A stretch of 64,000 bases of DNA from contig NZ_JPUX01000001.1 of NCBI RefSeq assembly GCF_000738675.1, positions 2,108,001 through 2,172,000 of the forward strand, in the 5' to 3' direction. The position numbers and the translations under genes were made by a program. Positions 42,738-55,730 of the stretch are shown piece after piece. The notes beneath the pieces were generated by a model. That model ran no database searches and was not told the origin of the DNA. It saw only the letters and a list, made by a program, of their open reading frames with translations. Source of the stretch: Serratia nematodiphila DZ0503SBS1 (GTDB lineage Bacteria > Pseudomonadota > Gammaproteobacteria > Enterobacterales > Enterobacteriaceae). Every line of letters begins with the position of its first letter. Positions within the stretch are counted from its first letter, which is position 1.

Positions 42738-43693
42738 TGAAGCAAATCTGGTTCTCCGTTTGTTTATTGACGGGCAGCCTGCTCTATTCCAGCATCGCCC
42801 CGGCGCAGCCAACTGCGTCCGGGGCGTTATTGCAACAGATGAGCAGCGCCAGCCGTTCTCTCAATTACGAGCTCGCCTACATCAGCGTCAGCAAGCAGGG
42901 AATCGAGTCGTTGCGCTATCGCCATGCGGTGATCGGCAACGTGCCGCTCGGCCAGCTGCTGCATATGGATGGCCCGCGCCGCGAAGTGTTGCAGCGCGGC
43001 GGCGGGATCAGCTACTTCGAACCCGGTCTGGAGCCGTTCACGCTCACTGGCGATCACATCGTCGATGCGCTGCCGGCGATCGTTTATGCCGATTTCACCC
43101 GTCTGGCGAAGTATTACGACTTCATCTCCGTGGGCAGCACCCGCATCGCCGATCGGCCGTGTGAAGTGCTGCGCGTGGTGGCGCGCGACGGTTCCCGCTA
43201 CAGCTACATCGTCTGGATGGACGAAGACACCAAGCTGCCGCTGCGGGTGGATCTGCTCGATCGCGACGGCGAAACGCTGGAGCAATATCGGGTGATCTCC
43301 TTTGCGGTCGGCGCCGAGGTGCAGGGCGCGATGCAGGGGCTGCTCAAGGCCAACCTGCCGCCGCTGCTGTCGCTGCCGGCGGTGGAAAACGTCCAGCTCA
43401 GCTGGAGCACCGGCTGGCTGCCGGCCGGCGTGGACGAGGTGGCGCGCAATCGCCGCAAATTGCCGAACGTCGCCGTGCCGGTGGAATCCCGGCTCTACAG
43501 CGACGGCCTGTTCAGCTTCTCGGTCAACGTCAGCCCGGCGGGCAGCGGCGCCGGGCAGCAGTACTACCGTCAGGGGCGCCGCACCATTCAGACCGAAGTG
43601 CGCGCGGGCAACGAAATCACGATTGTGGGCGAATTGCCGCCGGCGACGGCCAAGCGCATCGCCGACAGCATTTCTTTCAAGGTATCGCCGTAA
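42737..43693 (+). CDS. rseB: periplasmic regulator RseB
   Basis: A 318-residue exported protein (signal peptide cut near APAQ) with the MucB/RseB N-terminal LolA-like domain (SSASRSLNYELAYISVSKQG) and a smaller C-terminal domain (ESRLYSDGLFSFSVNVSP). It binds RseA and protects it from DegS until lipopolysaccharide or lipids displace it. It overlaps both neighbours by one base (TAATG). Confidence 0.95.
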   Translation: MKQIWFSVCLLTGSLLYSSIAPAQPTASGALLQQMSSASRSLNYELAYISVSKQGIESLRYRHAVIGNVPLGQLLHMDGPRREVLQRGGGISYFEPGLEPFTLTGDHIVDALPAIVYADFTRLAKYYDFISVGSTRIADRPCEVLRVVARDGSRYSYIVWMDEDTKLPLRVDLLDRDGETLEQYRVISFAVGAEVQGAMQGLLKANLPPLLSLPAVENVQLSWSTGWLPAGVDEVARNRRKLPNVAVPVESRLYSDGLFSFSVNVSPAGSGAGQQYYRQGRRTIQTEVRAGNEITIVGELPPATAKRIADSISFKVSP

Positions 43694-44169
43694 TGATGAA
43701 AGAGTGGGCCACGGTGGTTTCGTGGCAACAGGGCGTAGCGCTGCTGCGCTGTGAACCCAAGGCCGGCTGCGGCAGCTGCACTGCGCGCTCCGGCTGTGGC
43801 GCGCGTGCGCTGAACGAGCTGGTGCCGGAAACCGAGCATCAGCTGCAGGTACATATCGATCAGCCGCTCGAACCGGGGCAGCGCGTCGAGGTCGGCATCG
43901 CGGAAGGCAGCCTGCTGCGCTCCGCCATGCTGGTTTACCTGACGCCGCTGCTGGGTATGATGCTGGGCGGCGCGTTGCTGCAATATTGTTTCGGCAGCGA
44001 CGCCTCGGCGGCAGTTGGCGCCGTGTTGGGCGGCGGTGCGGCCTTTATGCTGGCTCGCCGCTTGGCCCGACGTCTGGGCGAGCAGGCGGATTACCAGCCG
44101 GTGGTGCTGCAAATTGGGTTGCCGCCTACCGCGATGCGCATGCAGGCGGAAAACTCCCCGCTGATTTAA
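43693..44169 (+). CDS. rseC: SoxR-reducing system protein RseC
   Basis: A 158-residue membrane protein with N-terminal cysteines at about 20, 26, 29 and 35 (CEPKAGCGSCTARSGCGARA) and two membrane helices (MLVYLTPLLGMMLGGALLQY and a following segment with AVGAVLGGGAAFML). It works with the Rnf complex to reduce the SoxR Fe-S cluster. A start at 43696 is equally possible. It is the last gene of the operon; in E. coli lepA follows directly, while here an opposite-strand gene intervenes. Confidence 0.92.
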   Translation: MMKEWATVVSWQQGVALLRCEPKAGCGSCTARSGCGARALNELVPETEHQLQVHIDQPLEPGQRVEVGIAEGSLLRSAMLVYLTPLLGMMLGGALLQYCFGSDASAAVGAVLGGGAAFMLARRLARRLGEQADYQPVVLQIGLPPTAMRMQAENSPLI

Positions 44170-45002
44170 ACCGATGGCCGCGTCATCGCCGGGTTGTGAT
44201 AGGCGGGGATGCGGTTGTGGATCATATGCTCCAACAGCGCGATGAATAGATCGGCGCTGAGCAGCGAATCGTAGTTAATCGCGAACAGCACATTTCCCTG
44301 GCCGTCGAATAAGCGGATGCCGCGCTGCGGATGATTTTCCAACGCGCGGATCTGTTCGATAGGCACGTTTCCCCGTTCCGTCGTCAGCAGGGTGGCGCTC
44401 AGCCGCAGCGTTTCGGTCGGCGTGCCTTGCTGCTTGCCGAGCAGCAACTGCCACAGCCAGCGCGCGTCGCCCTCTATGGTGTGAAACGATACCGTTCCCC
44501 CCTGATAGAGCGCATTCAGCGCCAGCGGCCCGCGCTGCTGCAGCTGTTGGTCGACGATCACGTCCGCCAATCGCCACGAGTGGGCGACGTTGCTGAAAAC
44601 CGTGCACCAGGGCTGATCTGCACCGGCGCGGAACGCCGTAACGTCAAACAGCCCGCCAAAAGCCTGGCCGCCGCGAAAACGATAGATGTCGCCGATCTTC
44701 TCAAACGGGATAAAACGCTCTTTGTGATGGTGGCTGTCAAAGACCCGCACGCCGTGCTCGTACAGACGATAGGTCAGCGTCGGACGCAGATAATGCCGCA
44801 GCGCCAGCAGCGTACAGCCGAGTAAAATCGTGCCCGCGCCGGCTTGCAACAGCGTGATGACCTGGCTCTCGTCAATGCTGCTCAGCAGCGGCAGCACCAA
44901 CAGCGCTGCCCCCACGCTAAACAGCAGCGCCGCCGCCGCCAGTATGCCCCAGTTGACCTTTGAAAAATCGTGCCGGCTCAGCATTTGCCCTTTATCGATC
45001 AT
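44166..45002 (-). CDS. membrane protein of unknown function inserted between rseC and lepA
   Basis: A 278-residue protein from ATG 45002 (AAGGTGC site; the frame continues to 45020). Two N-terminal helices (WGILAAAALLFSVGAALLVL and VITLLQAGAGTILLGCTLLAL) are followed by a soluble domain with LTYRLYEHGVRVFDSHHHKE and FIPFEKIGDIYRFRG. These suggest a PH-like or DUF6585-type bacterial domain, though I do not recognise the family with confidence. It overlaps the rseC stop by four bases on the opposite strand. This gene is absent from the E. coli locus. Confidence 0.75.
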   Translation of the reverse strand: MIDKGQMLSRHDFSKVNWGILAAAALLFSVGAALLVLPLLSSIDESQVITLLQAGAGTILLGCTLLALRHYLRPTLTYRLYEHGVRVFDSHHHKERFIPFEKIGDIYRFRGGQAFGGLFDVTAFRAGADQPWCTVFSNVAHSWRLADVIVDQQLQQRGPLALNALYQGGTVSFHTIEGDARWLWQLLLGKQQGTPTETLRLSATLLTTERGNVPIEQIRALENHPQRGIRLFDGQGNVLFAINYDSLLSADLFIALLEHMIHNRIPAYHNPAMTRPSV

Positions 45003-45521
45003 AATGCACCTTCCAATCAACGTACGCAGATATGCTGGTGAACCCCGGTGGGCTGCCGATGTAGTGCCCTGAATAATGTTTTGTCGCGGAGCTCATGCCC
45101 TTTCTATCCGAGGGACGGTGGTGGCGTATATGGGGTTTTTCCTAAAGGAAGTGGGGCAAAATGGAATTCTAAGAGGTTGATCCAAATATTCTTTTTTTAT
45201 AATTTCGGAGAGGGTTTATTGCGCTGTGGCCGGTTATGTATTAGCGCCGAAGTTTGACGGCCACGAAGCACCGGCAAGCCTTGGGTTCAGGCCGCATCGT
45301 CCGCGTTAACATCTGTTTTCACCCGCCGGGGCGCCCTGTAACATTTAGCGGCGCATAATAGAATGCCTTCACTGCACCGATCGCTAGGTTTTCAGTGGTG
45401 TGGCATGTAGAATGCAGCGATTCAGGTGCAAGACGGCCTCACCCATTCACTGTCGCTTTAGGTCCATGCGGGTTTCTATAGGCGAGTAATTCAGAAATAC
45501 CAAGGCAGAAAAACTTTTATA
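45003..45521. other. intergenic region upstream of lepA
   Basis: About 520 bases with no convincing gene; the open frame at 45048-45257 has no good ribosome site or recognisable product. It should contain the promoter for lepA, separated here from the rpoE operon by the inserted opposite-strand gene. I see no clear promoter or regulatory dyad. Confidence 0.5.
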
Positions 45522-47321
45522 ATGAAGCATATACGAAATTTCTCCATTATTGCCCATATTGACCACGGTAAGTCGACGCTGTCTGACCGCATTATCCAAA
45601 TCTGCGGTGGCTTGACCGACCGTGAAATGGCTGCGCAGGTGCTCGATTCCATGGATCTGGAGCGCGAGCGCGGCATCACCATCAAGGCGCAGAGCGTGAC
45701 GCTGGATTATAAAGCGCAGGATGGGCAGACCTATCAGCTTAACTTTATCGACACTCCCGGCCACGTCGACTTCTCCTATGAAGTTTCCCGCTCGCTGGCG
45801 GCCTGCGAAGGCGCGCTGCTGGTGGTGGACGCCGGCCAGGGCGTAGAAGCCCAGACGCTGGCCAACTGCTACACCGCGATCGAAATGGATCTGGAAGTGG
45901 TGCCGGTGTTGAACAAAATCGACCTGCCGGCCGCCGATCCGGATCGCGCCGCGCAGGAAATCGAAGACATCGTCGGTATCGACGCCACCGATGCGGTGCG
46001 CTGCTCGGCCAAAACCGGCGTCGGCGTGCCCGACGTGCTGGAGCGCCTGGTGCGCGACATTCCGCCGCCGCAGGGCGATCCGGATGCGCCGCTGCAGGCG
46101 CTGATCATCGACTCCTGGTTCGATAACTACCTGGGCGTCGTGTCGCTGGTGCGCGTCAAGAACGGCACGCTGCGCAAGGGCGACAAGATCAAGGTCATGA
46201 GCACCGGCCAGGTGTATAACGCCGATCGTTTGGGCATCTTCACGCCGAAGCAGGTCGATCGCGACGTGCTGAACTGCGGCGAAGTGGGCTGGCTGGTCTG
46301 TGCGATCAAAGACATCCTCGGCGCGCCGGTGGGCGATACCCTGACGCAGGCGCGTCAGCCGGCGGATAAAGCGTTGCCGGGCTTCAAGAAAGTGAAGCCG
46401 CAGGTGTACGCCGGTCTGTTCCCGATCAGCTCCGACGACTATGAATCTTTCCGCGATGCGCTGGGCAAGCTGAGCCTTAACGACGCCTCCCTGTTCTACG
46501 AACCGGAAAGCTCCACCGCGTTGGGCTTCGGCTTCCGCTGCGGCTTCCTCGGTCTGCTGCACATGGAGATCATTCAGGAGCGTCTGGAGCGTGAATACGA
46601 TCTGGATCTGATCACCACCGCGCCGACGGTAGTCTATGAAGTGGAAACCACCGGCAAGGAAGTGATCTACGTCGACAGCCCATCCAAGCTGCCGCCGTTG
46701 AACAACATCCAGGAACTGCGCGAGCCGATCGCCGAATGTCACATGCTGATGCCGCAGGAATACCTGGGCAACGTCATCACCCTGTGCGTTGAGAAGCGCG
46801 GCGTGCAGACCAACATGGTCTACCACGGCAACCAGGTGGCGCTGACCTATGAAATCCCGATGGCGGAAGTGGTGCTCGACTTCTTCGACCGCCTGAAGTC
46901 CACGTCGCGCGGTTATGCGTCGCTGGATTACAACTTCAAGCGCTTCCAGGCCTCTGACATGGTGCGCGTGGACGTGCTGATCAACAACGAGCGCGTGGAT
47001 GCGCTGGCGCTGATCACTCACCGCGACAACTCGCAGTACCGCGGTCGTGAATTGGTGGAGAAGATGAAAGATCTGATCCCGCGTCAGCAGTTCGACATCG
47101 CGATTCAGGCGGCGATCGGCACGCACATCATCGCGCGCTCCACCGTGAAGCAGCTGCGTAAAAACGTGCTGGCGAAATGCTACGGCGGTGACGTCAGCCG
47201 TAAGAAAAAGCTGCTGCAGAAACAGAAAGACGGTAAGAAGCGCATGAAGCAGGTCGGCAACGTCGAGCTGCCGCAGGAAGCGTTCCTGGCCATTCTGCAC
47301 GTCGGTAAAGACGGCAAGTAA
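45522..47321 (+). CDS. lepA: elongation factor 4 (LepA)
   Basis: A 599-residue ribosomal GTPase. G1 [13 protein letters not shown]3 [15 protein letters not shown] and G4 NKIDLPAAD are present, followed by EF-G-like domains and the LepA-specific C-terminus ([20 protein letters not shown], outline). It back-translocates or assists initiation and ribosome biogenesis under stress. It forms an operon with lepB. Confidence 0.97.
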   Translation: MKHIRNFSIIAHIDHGKSTLSDRIIQICGGLTDREMAAQVLDSMDLERERGITIKAQSVTLDYKAQDGQTYQLNFIDTPGHVDFSYEVSRSLAACEGALLVVDAGQGVEAQTLANCYTAIEMDLEVVPVLNKIDLPAADPDRAAQEIEDIVGIDATDAVRCSAKTGVGVPDVLERLVRDIPPPQGDPDAPLQALIIDSWFDNYLGVVSLVRVKNGTLRKGDKIKVMSTGQVYNADRLGIFTPKQVDRDVLNCGEVGWLVCAIKDILGAPVGDTLTQARQPADKALPGFKKVKPQVYAGLFPISSDDYESFRDALGKLSLNDASLFYEPESSTALGFGFRCGFLGLLHMEIIQERLEREYDLDLITTAPTVVYEVETTGKEVIYVDSPSKLPPLNNIQELREPIAECHMLMPQEYLGNVITLCVEKRGVQTNMVYHGNQVALTYEIPMAEVVLDFFDRLKSTSRGYASLDYNFKRFQASDMVRVDVLINNERVDALALITHRDNSQYRGRELVEKMKDLIPRQQFDIAIQAAIGTHIIARSTVKQLRKNVLAKCYGGDVSRKKKLLQKQKDGKKRMKQVGNVELPQEAFLAILHVGKDGK

Positions 47322-47353
47322 CCGCGACGAGTTCGCGAAACGAGGGAGTTTGC

Positions 47354-48331
47354 ATGGCGAATATGTTTGCCCTGATCCTGGCGTTGGCCACCCTGGTCAC
47401 CGGGATCATCTGGTGCTTCGAGCGCTTTAAATGGGCGCCGGCCCGCCGCGCGAAGATTGCGGCGGTCAACGCACAGACCGCGGGCGCCGTAGACGATAAA
47501 ACGCTGGCGAAAGTGGCGAAGCAGCCAGGCTGGGTGGAGACCGGCGCATCGGTCTTCCCGGTGTTGCTGCTGGTGTTTGTGGTGCGTTCGTTTATTTACG
47601 AACCGTTCCAGATCCCGTCCGGCTCAATGATGCCGACGCTGTTGATTGGCGATTTCATTCTGGTGGAGAAATATGCCTACGGCATTAAAGATCCGATTAC
47701 CCAGACGACGCTCATTGAAACCGGCCATCCGAAGCGTGGTGATATTGCGGTATTTAAATATCCGCTGGATCCGAAACTGGATTATATCAAGCGCGTGATT
47801 GGCCTGCCGGGCGACCGTATTACCTACGATCCGGTGAATAAGCGCGTCACGGTGCAGCCGTCCTGCAACAGCGGGCAGCCCTGTGATACCGCGCTGGCCG
47901 TGACCTACGCCGATGCGCAGCCGAGCGACTTCGTGCAGCTGTTCAGCCGCAGCGGCATGGGCGAGGCCAGCAACGGCTTCTACCAGATCCCGCTGAACGA
48001 TAACGTGCCGTCGGGCGGCATTCGCATGCGTGAGCGCCAGGAAAGCCTCGGCAACGTCACGCACCGCATCCTGACCGTGCCGGACGCGCAGGATCGGGTG
48101 GGCGCTTACTACCAACAGCCGGGCAAACCGTTGGCGGAGTGGGTGGTGCCGGCCGGGCATTACTTCATGATGGGCGACAACCGTGACAACAGCGCGGACA
48201 GCCGTTACTGGGGCTTTGTGCCGGAGAAGAATCTGGTGGGCAAAGCCACGGCCATCTGGATGAGCTTTGAAAAACAGGAAGGCGAGTGGCCTACCGGCGT
48301 GCGTTTCAGCCGGATCGGCGGCATTCATTAA
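47354..48331 (+). CDS. lepB: signal peptidase I
   Basis: A 325-residue inner-membrane serine peptidase with two N-terminal helices (FALILALATLVTGIIW and FPVLLLVFVVRSFIY). The catalytic serine is Ser91 in IPSGSMMPTLLIGD and the general-base lysine is Lys146 in YIKRVIGLPGD; the C-terminal motif GDNRDNSADSRYWGF is box E. It cleaves signal peptides of exported proteins. Conserved position between lepA and rnc. Confidence 0.97.
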   Translation: MANMFALILALATLVTGIIWCFERFKWAPARRAKIAAVNAQTAGAVDDKTLAKVAKQPGWVETGASVFPVLLLVFVVRSFIYEPFQIPSGSMMPTLLIGDFILVEKYAYGIKDPITQTTLIETGHPKRGDIAVFKYPLDPKLDYIKRVIGLPGDRITYDPVNKRVTVQPSCNSGQPCDTALAVTYADAQPSDFVQLFSRSGMGEASNGFYQIPLNDNVPSGGIRMRERQESLGNVTHRILTVPDAQDRVGAYYQQPGKPLAEWVVPAGHYFMMGDNRDNSADSRYWGFVPEKNLVGKATAIWMSFEKQEGEWPTGVRFSRIGGIH

Positions 48332-48353
48332 TCGCTGATTTATTCCCTGTCAA

Positions 48354-48383
48354 TTTCACGCCGCAGCCTACTGCGGCGTGAAA
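48354..48383 (+). terminator. long hairpin between lepB and rnc
   Basis: TTTCACGCCGCAG (48354-48366) pairs perfectly with CTGCGGCGTGAAA (48371-48383). There is no T tract; it may be a processing or Rho-type terminator structure upstream of the rnc leader. Confidence 0.5.
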
Positions 48384-48562
48384 GATTAAGAGGATATAAA
48401 CACAGCATTATGTTTCCACTCGTTGTAGAATACCTTCTCGAGCGATAAAAGTTGGCTCCTGCTGGGAGCCACTGCAAACGAAACAGCTTTGGATCGGCTT
48501 TCGGCGAAGCAGGCCTGTTCCGTGTGCTGCAAGTTTTTGACGCATTCTTGATCTATTGGTAA

Positions 48563-50151
<1,589 letters not shown>

Positions 50152-50157
50152 CGATCC

Positions 50158-50889
50158 GTGGACGGCTGGGAGCGCGCTTTCGTCCTGCATGGGCGGCCGT
50201 ACAGTGAAACCAGTCTGATGCTGGATCTGTTTACCGAAGGTCATGGGCGGGTGCGCTTGCTGGCGAAAGGCGCGCGCAGCCGCCGCTCCAATCTGAAGGG
50301 TTGCTTGCAACCCTTTACCCCCCTGTTAGTGCGCTGGGGCGGCCGCGGCGAAGTGAAAACGCTGCGCAACGCCGAAGCGGTCTCTCTCGGTTTACCCCTC
50401 AGCGGCATGATGCTTTACAGCGGCCTGTACGTGAACGAACTGCTGGCGCGCGTGCTGGAGCAGGAAACCAACTACTCGGTGCTGTTCTTCGACTACTTGC
50501 AATGCCTGCAGGCGCTGGCGGCGGAAGACAGTTCACCGGAACAGGCGCTGCGCCAGTTCGAGCTGGCCTTGTTGCATCATCTCGGCTACGGCCTCGATTT
50601 TCTGCACTGCGCCGGCAGCGGCCTGCCGGTGGATGACGCCATGACCTACCGTTACCGCGAAGAGAAAGGCTTTATCGCCAGCCTGGTGGTGGATCACTAC
50701 AGCTTCACCGGGCGTGAACTGCGCGCGCTGGCGGAGCGGCAGTTTCCCGATGCCGAGACGCTGCGCGCCGCCAAGCGTTTCACCCGCATGGCGCTGAAAC
50801 CCTACCTCGGCGGCAAACCGTTGAAGAGCCGCGAACTGTTCCGCCAGTTCGTGCGCAAACAGCCGAATACGCCGGTTGACGACGCCTGA
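50158..50889 (+). CDS. recO: DNA repair protein RecO
   Basis: A 243-residue protein with GTG start: N-terminal OB fold ([38 protein letters not shown]) followed by a helical domain with [20 protein letters not shown]. It loads RecA on SSB-coated ssDNA with RecR in the RecFOR pathway. The GTG was chosen because it directly follows era and matches the family. Confidence 0.95.
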   Translation: MDGWERAFVLHGRPYSETSLMLDLFTEGHGRVRLLAKGARSRRSNLKGCLQPFTPLLVRWGGRGEVKTLRNAEAVSLGLPLSGMMLYSGLYVNELLARVLEQETNYSVLFFDYLQCLQALAAEDSSPEQALRQFELALLHHLGYGLDFLHCAGSGLPVDDAMTYRYREEKGFIASLVVDHYSFTGRELRALAERQFPDAETLRAAKRFTRMALKPYLGGKPLKSRELFRQFVRKQPNTPVDDA

Positions 50890-50960
50890 CCTTTTCCCCT
50901 TTTTCCGCCCTGCGCCCGCGTGTAAACTGCTGGCACTGAAAATCGTATTTAGAGGTTGTC

Positions 50961-51692
50961 ATGGCTGATTTGCTGCTGGGCGTCAATATCGATCACATCG
51001 CCACGTTACGTAACGCGCGCGGAACCCAATACCCGGATCCGGTTCAGGCGGCATTCATTGCCGAACAGGCGGGGGCCGACGGCATTACCGTGCATCTGCG
51101 CGAAGATCGCCGCCACATCACCGACCGCGACGTGCGCTTGCTGCGCCAGACCATCCAGACGCGCATGAACCTGGAGATGGCGGTGACCGACGAGATGCTG
51201 GACATCGCCATTGAGCTGCAGCCGCATTTCTGTTGCCTGGTGCCTGAAAAACGCGAGGAAGTGACCACCGAAGGCGGCCTGGACGTCGCCGGCCAGCTGG
51301 ACAAAATGAGCGTGGCGGTCGAGCGCCTGGCTCAGGCGGGCATTCTGGTTTCGCTGTTCATCGATCCCGATCATCGCCAGATTGACGCGGCGGTGGCGGT
51401 GGGCGCCCCCTATATCGAAATCCACACCGGCGCCTACGCGGAAGCGCAGGGCGAGCTGGCGGTACAGGCCGAGCTGCGCCGCATCGCGGTCGCCGCCGCC
51501 TACGCGGCCGAGAAGGGGCTGAAGGTCAACGCCGGCCACGGCCTGACCTACCATAACGTGCAGCCGATCGCCGCGCTGCCGGAAATGCACGAGCTGAACA
51601 TCGGCCATGCGATTATCGGCCAGGCGGTGATGAGCGGGCTGCCGGCCGCGGTTGCCGACATGAAAGTGCTGATGCGGGAAGCGCGTCGGTAA
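50961..51692 (+). CDS. pdxJ: pyridoxine 5'-phosphate synthase
   Basis: A 243-residue TIM-barrel enzyme: [55 protein letters not shown] and [16 protein letters not shown]. It joins 1-deoxyxylulose 5-phosphate and 3-amino-2-oxopropyl phosphate in vitamin B6 synthesis. The stop overlaps acpS by one base, as in E. coli. Confidence 0.96.
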   Translation: MADLLLGVNIDHIATLRNARGTQYPDPVQAAFIAEQAGADGITVHLREDRRHITDRDVRLLRQTIQTRMNLEMAVTDEMLDIAIELQPHFCCLVPEKREEVTTEGGLDVAGQLDKMSVAVERLAQAGILVSLFIDPDHRQIDAAVAVGAPYIEIHTGAYAEAQGELAVQAELRRIAVAAAYAAEKGLKVNAGHGLTYHNVQPIAALPEMHELNIGHAIIGQAVMSGLPAAVADMKVLMREARR

Positions 51693-52072
51693 TGGCGGTG
51701 CTCGGGCTGGGTACCGACATCGTCGAGATGGCGCGTATCGAAGCGGTGGTGGAGCGCAGCGGCGATCGTCTGGCGCGCCGGGTGCTGAGCGACGCCGAGT
51801 GGGCGCTGTACCAGCAGCACCAGCAGCCGATTCGCTTTCTGGCCAAGCGTTTCGCGGTGAAAGAGGCCGCCGCCAAGGCGTTCGGCACCGGCATTCGCAA
51901 CGGCCTGGCGTTCAACCAGTTCGAGGTGTTCAACGATGCGTTGGGCAAACCGAATATTCGTTTGCACGGCCGCGCCGCCGAGCTGGCGGGGGAGATGGGG
52001 GTCACCGCGATCCACGTTTCGCTGGCCGATGAAAGGCGCTATGCCTGCGCGACGGTGATCGTCGAAAGCTGA
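51692..52072 (+). CDS. acpS: holo-[acyl-carrier-protein] synthase
   Basis: A 126-residue phosphopantetheinyl transferase: [13 protein letters not shown], magnesium-binding [15 protein letters not shown], and a C-terminal ATVIVES. It transfers phosphopantetheine from CoA to acyl carrier protein. Coupled translation with pdxJ through a one-base overlap. Confidence 0.96.
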   Translation: MAVLGLGTDIVEMARIEAVVERSGDRLARRVLSDAEWALYQQHQQPIRFLAKRFAVKEAAAKAFGTGIRNGLAFNQFEVFNDALGKPNIRLHGRAAELAGEMGVTAIHVSLADERRYACATVIVES

Positions 52073-52080
52073 AAATAGAA

Positions 52081-52100
52081 AGGGCGCCCTGCGGCGCCCT
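52081..52100. terminator. hairpin between acpS and yfhL
   Basis: AGGGCGCC (52081-52088) and GGCGCCCT (52093-52100) arms, followed by TT only. Shared by two convergent genes. Confidence 0.6.
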
Positions 52101-52118
52101 TGTCAGTCCTGCGGCGGG

Positions 52119-53280
<1,162 letters not shown>

Positions 53281-53388
53281 TGTTCTTTCCCTGGAAACCA
53301 GCGGCCATTTTGCCATGCAGAGGGCGAAAACGCGCGGTGAAAATTTTTGTGAGCTCACCGTTAAAATAGCAAATAGCGCTCGCTTTGT

Positions 53389-53436
53389 TGAATAAAATAT
53401 TCAAATATTGATTTAATTTTGTGAATTAAAAATTCA
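53389..53436. promoter_or_regulatory. paired TGAAT-N5-ATTCA dyads (candidate MurR operators)
   Basis: TGAATAAAATATTCA (53389-53403) and TGAATTAAAAATTCA (53422-53436) share the arms TGAAT and ATTCA. Their centres are 33 bases apart, about three helical turns, just upstream of murQ, as expected for a dimeric repressor binding twice. Confidence 0.7.
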
Positions 53437-53447
53437 AAGGTGAACAG

Positions 53448-54341
53448 ATGAACTTAGGCGCACTGGTATCGGAAACCCGCAACCCAGCCACCATGGGGCT
53501 GGATGAAATGTCGACGCTAGACATGGTTCGTTGCTTTAACCAGGAGGATCGCAAAGTGCCGGAGGCGATCGAAAAGGTGTTGCCGGCGATTGCACAGGCA
53601 GTCGATTTGGCCGCGGCGGCGTTGAAGGCCGGCGGCCGGTTGATTTATTTGGGCGCCGGCACCAGCGGTCGCCTGGGCGTATTGGACGCCTCCGAGTGCC
53701 CGCCGACCTTCGGCGTGCCGCACGGCGTGGTAGTGGGGCTAATCGCCGGCGGGCCGGGCGCGCTGCTCAAAGCGGTGGAGGGGGCGGAAGATGACGAGGC
53801 CCTGGGTGAAGCCGATCTCCGGGCGCTGAACCTCACCGCCGTCGATATGGTGGTGGGGTTGGCGGCCTCGGGGCGTACGCCCTACGTGATCGGCGCACTG
53901 CGCTATGCGCGCGGGCTGGGCTGCCCGACGGCGGCCATCTCCTGCAACCCGGATTCGCCGATTGCGCACGAAGCACAGGTGGCGATTTCGCCGGTGGTGG
54001 GGCCGGAGGCGCTGACCGGCTCAACGCGCCTGAAATCCGGCACCGCGCAGAAACTGGTACTCAACATGCTGTCGACCGGTGCGATGGTCAAACTGGGCAA
54101 GGTCTACCAGAACCTGATGGTGGACGTGAAGGCTACCAACGTCAAACTGGTGGATCGCGCCTGCCGCATCGTGATGGAGGCCACCGGCGCCGAACGCGCT
54201 CAGGCTGAGGCGGCGCTGGCGCAGACCGCCTTTGAGGTCAAACCGGCGATCCTGATGATTTTAGCTGGCGTCAGCGCCGATGAGGCGCAGCAGCGGCTGC
54301 AGCGGCACAATGGCTACCTGCGCGCGGCGCTGGCGCGTTAA
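53448..54341 (+). CDS. murQ: N-acetylmuramic acid 6-phosphate etherase
   Basis: A 297-residue SIS-domain lyase: [20 protein letters not shown] at the N-terminus, [25 protein letters not shown] (outline), [15 protein letters not shown] and [22 protein letters not shown]. It cleaves the lactyl ether to yield GlcNAc 6-phosphate in cell-wall recycling. Operon with murP, divergent from murR. Confidence 0.95.
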   Translation: MNLGALVSETRNPATMGLDEMSTLDMVRCFNQEDRKVPEAIEKVLPAIAQAVDLAAAALKAGGRLIYLGAGTSGRLGVLDASECPPTFGVPHGVVVGLIAGGPGALLKAVEGAEDDEALGEADLRALNLTAVDMVVGLAASGRTPYVIGALRYARGLGCPTAAISCNPDSPIAHEAQVAISPVVGPEALTGSTRLKSGTAQKLVLNMLSTGAMVKLGKVYQNLMVDVKATNVKLVDRACRIVMEATGAERAQAEAALAQTAFEVKPAILMILAGVSADEAQQRLQRHNGYLRAALAR

Positions 54342-54359
54342 TTCACGGTGGGGGCGGCG

Positions 54360-55727
54360 ATGGACAAGACAACGGCATTGGCGACACAGATCCTGGCGGG
54401 CGTAGGGGGCGAGGGCAATATCCTCAAACTGGAAAACTGCATGACGCGGGTGCGCGTCGAGGTCAGCGATGAGCAGCGGCTGGATCTGGCCGCCCTCAAG
54501 CAGCTGCCGGGGGTGAAGGGCTATATCAAGCAGGGTGAACAGCATCAGTTTATCGTCGGTCCGGGCGCCGCCGCCAAGGTGGTGGACGCCATGCGCGGGC
54601 TGCTGAGCGGTGATGCGCAGCCCGTTGCCGCCGTCGGTGACGCCGCCCGCACCAAGGCGCAGGCCAAGCAAAAATACGCTGCGCCGATGAGCGGCGCGCT
54701 GAAAAAGCTGGCCGATGTCTTTATTCCGCTGATCCCGGCGTTTATCGCCTCGGGCCTGATCACCGGCATCATCAACCTGCTGAAACGGCCCGACATCGCC
54801 GGCCAGCTGGCGGTGGACTACCCGAACGCGCTGGGGCTGCTGGCGATCTTCGGCAGCGCGGTGTTCGCCATCATGAACATTCTGGTCGGGGTCAACGCCG
54901 CGCGGGTGTTTGGCGGTTCGCAGGCGATGGGCGGCGTGATGGCCGGCATTCTCTCCAGTCCGGCGCTGGCGCAGATCACCCTGTTCGGGGAGGCGCTGCA
55001 GCCGGGGCGCGGCGGGGTGATCGCCGTATTGTTGGTGGTGGCGTTGATGTGCTGGGTGGAGAAGCGCCTGCGCACGCTGTTGCCGGAGTCGGTCGAACTG
55101 ATCCTTAACCCATTGCTGACCACGCTGGTCACCGCCTCATTGGCGATCCTGATCCTGCAGCCGCTCGGGGGGGGTATTTCCGATGCCATCGCCCACGGCG
55201 CCAATCTGGCGATCGACAAGGGCGGGCTGCTGGTGGGGGCGTTGCTCTCGGGGCTGTTCCTGCCGCTGGTGCTCTCCGGCCTGCATCAGGGGCTGGTGCC
55301 GATCCACGTCGAGCTGGTGCAGGCGCACGGTTCCAACCCGCTGCTGCCGATCCTGGCGATGGCCGGCGTCGGTCAGGTGGGGGCGGCGCTGGCGGTGCTG
55401 CTGAAAACCCGCAACGCGCGGCTGAAGAAGGTGATCAAAGGGGCGTTGCCGGTCGGCATTCTCGGCATCGGCGAGCCGCTGATCTTCGGGGTGACGCTGC
55501 CGCTGGGCCGGCCGTTTATCGGCGCCTGCCTTGGCGGGGCGGTCGGCGGTGCGCTGATCAGCTACTGGAAGGTGGCGACGGTCATCACCTTCGGCATTTC
55601 GGGGCTGCCTTTGGCGTTGACCATCGTCTCAGGTAAGGTGATGTTGTATCTGGCGGGGATGCTGATTACGATTATCGCCGGTTTTCTCTTCACCTGGATG
55701 ATGGGGTTCGACGATCCCGAGGAGTAG
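54360..55727 (+). CDS. murP: MurNAc-specific PTS EIIBC component
   Basis: A 455-residue permease. The EIIB part has the phosphorylated cysteine in ILKLENCMTRVRVEVSD; the EIIC part has about ten membrane helices (FIPLIPAFIASGLITGI, LVPIHVELVQAHGSNPLLPI, GILGIGEPLIFGVTLPLG). There is no EIIA, so it should use the glucose EIIA (Crr). The start at 54360 is preferred; GTG at 54348 adds four residues. It imports MurNAc as the 6-phosphate, the substrate of MurQ. Confidence 0.88.
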   Translation: MDKTTALATQILAGVGGEGNILKLENCMTRVRVEVSDEQRLDLAALKQLPGVKGYIKQGEQHQFIVGPGAAAKVVDAMRGLLSGDAQPVAAVGDAARTKAQAKQKYAAPMSGALKKLADVFIPLIPAFIASGLITGIINLLKRPDIAGQLAVDYPNALGLLAIFGSAVFAIMNILVGVNAARVFGGSQAMGGVMAGILSSPALAQITLFGEALQPGRGGVIAVLLVVALMCWVEKRLRTLLPESVELILNPLLTTLVTASLAILILQPLGGGISDAIAHGANLAIDKGGLLVGALLSGLFLPLVLSGLHQGLVPIHVELVQAHGSNPLLPILAMAGVGQVGAALAVLLKTRNARLKKVIKGALPVGILGIGEPLIFGVTLPLGRPFIGACLGGAVGGALISYWKVATVITFGISGLPLALTIVSGKVMLYLAGMLITIIAGFLFTWMMGFDDPEE

Positions 55728-55730
55728 CGT

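Noticed and set aside
45447..47300. A 617-codon open frame antisense to lepA
   Set aside because: GC-rich codon shadow; His/Arg/Gln-rich translation without domains.
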